The position numbers and the translations under genes are program-made. A stretch of DNA of 6,015 nucleotides from Oscillospiraceae bacterium (GTDB lineage Bacteria > Bacillota > Clostridia > Oscillospirales > Ruminococcaceae), in NCBI GenBank assembly GCA_022511485.1, contig JAFLUJ010000035.1, forward strand, positions 1 through 6,015, given 5' to 3'. The notes under the pieces were generated by a model. That model was not told the origin of the DNA. It saw nothing but the letters and a program-made list of their open reading frames with translations, and ran no database searches. Below are positions 4,890 through 6,015 of this stretch, piece by piece; within the stretch, counting starts at the first letter, position 1, and each line of letters opens with the position of its first letter.

Positions 4890-6015
4890 TTACTTGCGAG
4901 GGATAAGTGCCTTTGCAAGCTGATTTATTTCCGCAAGAGGACGGTGTGCGGGACAGGCGTAAACGCAGCAGCCGCAGTTCATGCAAAGCATTACCTTGAG
5001 CCGTTTCAGCTCCTCTATGTCCTTTTCCTTGTAAGCGCTTTCTATTGCGACCGGCATAAGTCCCAAAGGACAGGTCTTTACACATCTTCCGCAGCGTATG
5101 CAGGCGGTAGTTTCAGGAAGCTTTCCGTCCTTGAATGCCAGGATCGCGTTGGTTGTTTTCATTATGGGCTGGTCGGTGTCGTAGAGACAAAATCCCATCA
5201 TTGGTCCTCCGTAAAGGACTTTTTTTGCCTCTGTAACGCCGCAGTAATCAAGAATTTCAGAGACTCTTGTACCGACGGGGACGAAATAGTTCCCTGCATT
5301 TTTAGTCACTGCGTCTCCGTCAACTGTGATACGTCTGCTGACAAGGGGCATACCCGTCCTTGAATAACGGTAAATGCTTGCAGCAGTGGAGACGTTCATT
5401 ACCATTGCTCCCTGATTGGCAGGAAGCTCTCCCTCGGCGACGATACGTCCCGTAGCGGAGTATACGATGACCTTTTCCGCTCCCTGAGGATAGGAGGATG
5501 GCAGGGAAACAACGTCAATGGACTTTATATCCTCGGTCTTGGACTGCATAAGCTTTATGGCGTCCGGCTTATTGTCCTCGATACAAAGTTTACACATTGG
5601 AATACCAAGATATTTTTGTACAAGGAGTATACCTTCAATAATATCTGTGGGACGCTCCATAAGCTCCCGATAGTCGCTGGTTATGTAGGGCTCGCACTCA
5701 GCGGCATTTATTATGAGGGTGTCAATGGGAGTTTTCACAGCGTCGTAATTCAGCTTTATGTGGGTGGGGAAGCCTGCTCCTCCCAAGCCGGTCAGACCGC
5801 TTTCCCGTATAGACATTATAAATGACTGCTTTTCTCTTACTACCGGCACTTCAATATCGGGACATGGCGTCTGCAAGCCATCCGTTTTGATGACTGCTGC
5901 CTCGCAGACCGAGCCGTTCGCCATAAGGAAATCCTTTACCTCTGTGACTGTTCCAGACACTGACGAGTGGACCGGGGCGGACATAAACGCGTCTGTGTCG
6001 CCGATCTTCTGACCG
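4890..6015 (-). CDS. rnfC: RnfC, NADH-side subunit of the Rnf complex (5' end cut by window edge)
   Basis: RnfC is the peripheral flavin and iron-sulfur subunit of the ferredoxin:NAD+ oxidoreductase; it carries the NADH/FMN site and two [4Fe-4S] clusters on the cytoplasmic face. The reading frame stays open to the right edge. The 10 codons before the ATG at 5984 read GQKIGDTDAF and run into SAPVHSSVSGTV, the lipoyl-like RnfC N-terminal domain, so that ATG is internal. Counting from it: GLGGAGFP at 66-73 and NAAECEP at 93-99 (the NuoF-like nucleotide/FMN fold), an SLBB-like stretch near 218-249, then two CX2CX2CX3C motifs at C295/C298/C301/C305 and C334/C337/C340/C344. The protein ends 20 residues after the last cysteine (TAA at 4890-4892). 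About 374 codons are visible; clostridial homologues are roughly 440 residues, so perhaps 60-70 are missing. The promoter is presumably outside the window. Confidence 0.96.
   Translation of the reverse strand, partial: GQKIGDTDAFMSAPVHSSVSGTVTEVKDFLMANGSVCEAAVIKTDGLQTPCPDIEVPVVREKQSFIMSIRESGLTGLGGAGFPTHIKLNYDAVKTPIDTLIINAAECEPYITSDYRELMERPTDIIEGILLVQKYLGIPMCKLCIEDNKPDAIKLMQSKTEDIKSIDVVSLPSSYPQGAEKVIVYSATGRIVAEGELPANQGAMVMNVSTAASIYRYSRTGMPLVSRRITVDGDAVTKNAGNYFVPVGTRVSEILDYCGVTEAKKVLYGGPMMGFCLYDTDQPIMKTTNAILAFKDGKLPETTACIRCGRCVKTCPLGLMPVAIESAYKEKDIEELKRLKVMLCMNCGCCVYACPAHRPLAEINQLAKALIPRK

Noticed and set aside
5982..5984. ATG at 5984 as the start of rnfC
   Set aside because: The frame stays open upstream to the window edge, and the residues before it (GQKIGDTDAF) belong to the conserved RnfC N-terminal domain. 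The gene is simply cut by the edge.
654..6015. Na+-pumping NADH:quinone oxidoreductase (Nqr) instead of Rnf
   Set aside because: The set includes RnfB and the RnfC form with two [4Fe-4S] motifs, and lacks NqrA and NqrF. The order C-D-G-E-A-B is that of Rnf.

Overview
This window is most of an Rnf operon from an anaerobic, low-to-mid-GC Gram-positive bacterium. All recognisable genes are on the minus strand, so transcription runs from right to left. Three points suggest Clostridia, most likely a Ruminococcus-like member of the Oscillospiraceae: the gene order rnfC-D-G-E-A-B, the long RnfB with many cysteines, and the strong AAAGGAGG-type ribosome binding sites. That placement is an inference from gene content and style; the window holds no rRNA or other taxonomic marker.

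Layout, in order of transcription. rnfC enters from the right edge without its 5' end and stops at 4890. After 60 nt comes rnfD (4829-3840), which starts with TTG. A 141-nt spacer with several hairpins follows. rnfG (3698-3042), rnfE (3042-2350) and rnfA (2353-1763) then follow almost without gaps (rnfG/rnfE overlap by 1 nt, rnfE/rnfA by 4 nt). A 93-codon gene for a small cysteine-rich, zinc-ribbon-like protein (1744-1463) lies between rnfA and rnfB. rnfB (1460-654) follows, then a 46-codon gene (651-511) with a strong ribosome binding site, and an ArsC-like CXXC oxidoreductase (481-131). The left 130 nt have no gene I can support; they hold a long imperfect hairpin at 14-50 and a small one at 117-130.

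How the genes work together. RnfB and RnfC are the cytoplasmic-side iron-sulfur/flavin subunits. RnfB takes electrons from reduced ferredoxin and RnfC passes them to NAD+. RnfA and RnfE are related membrane proteins whose paired cysteines hold a [2Fe-2S] cluster within the membrane. RnfD and RnfG carry covalently bound FMN on threonines (T158 and T190 here). The complex couples ferredoxin:NAD+ electron transfer to Na+ or H+ export. The ApbE flavin transferase needed to load RnfD and RnfG is not in the window. The zinc-ribbon-like protein, the 46-residue protein and the ArsC-like protein are not standard Rnf subunits; their spacing suggests cotranscription.

The least ordinary parts are the extra gene inside the rnf cluster, the RNA structure between rnfD and rnfG (including a perfect hairpin between the rnfG Shine-Dalgarno sequence and its ATG), and the cysteine-containing C-terminal tail of RnfE. 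I see no CRISPR array, transposase, tRNA or rRNA.
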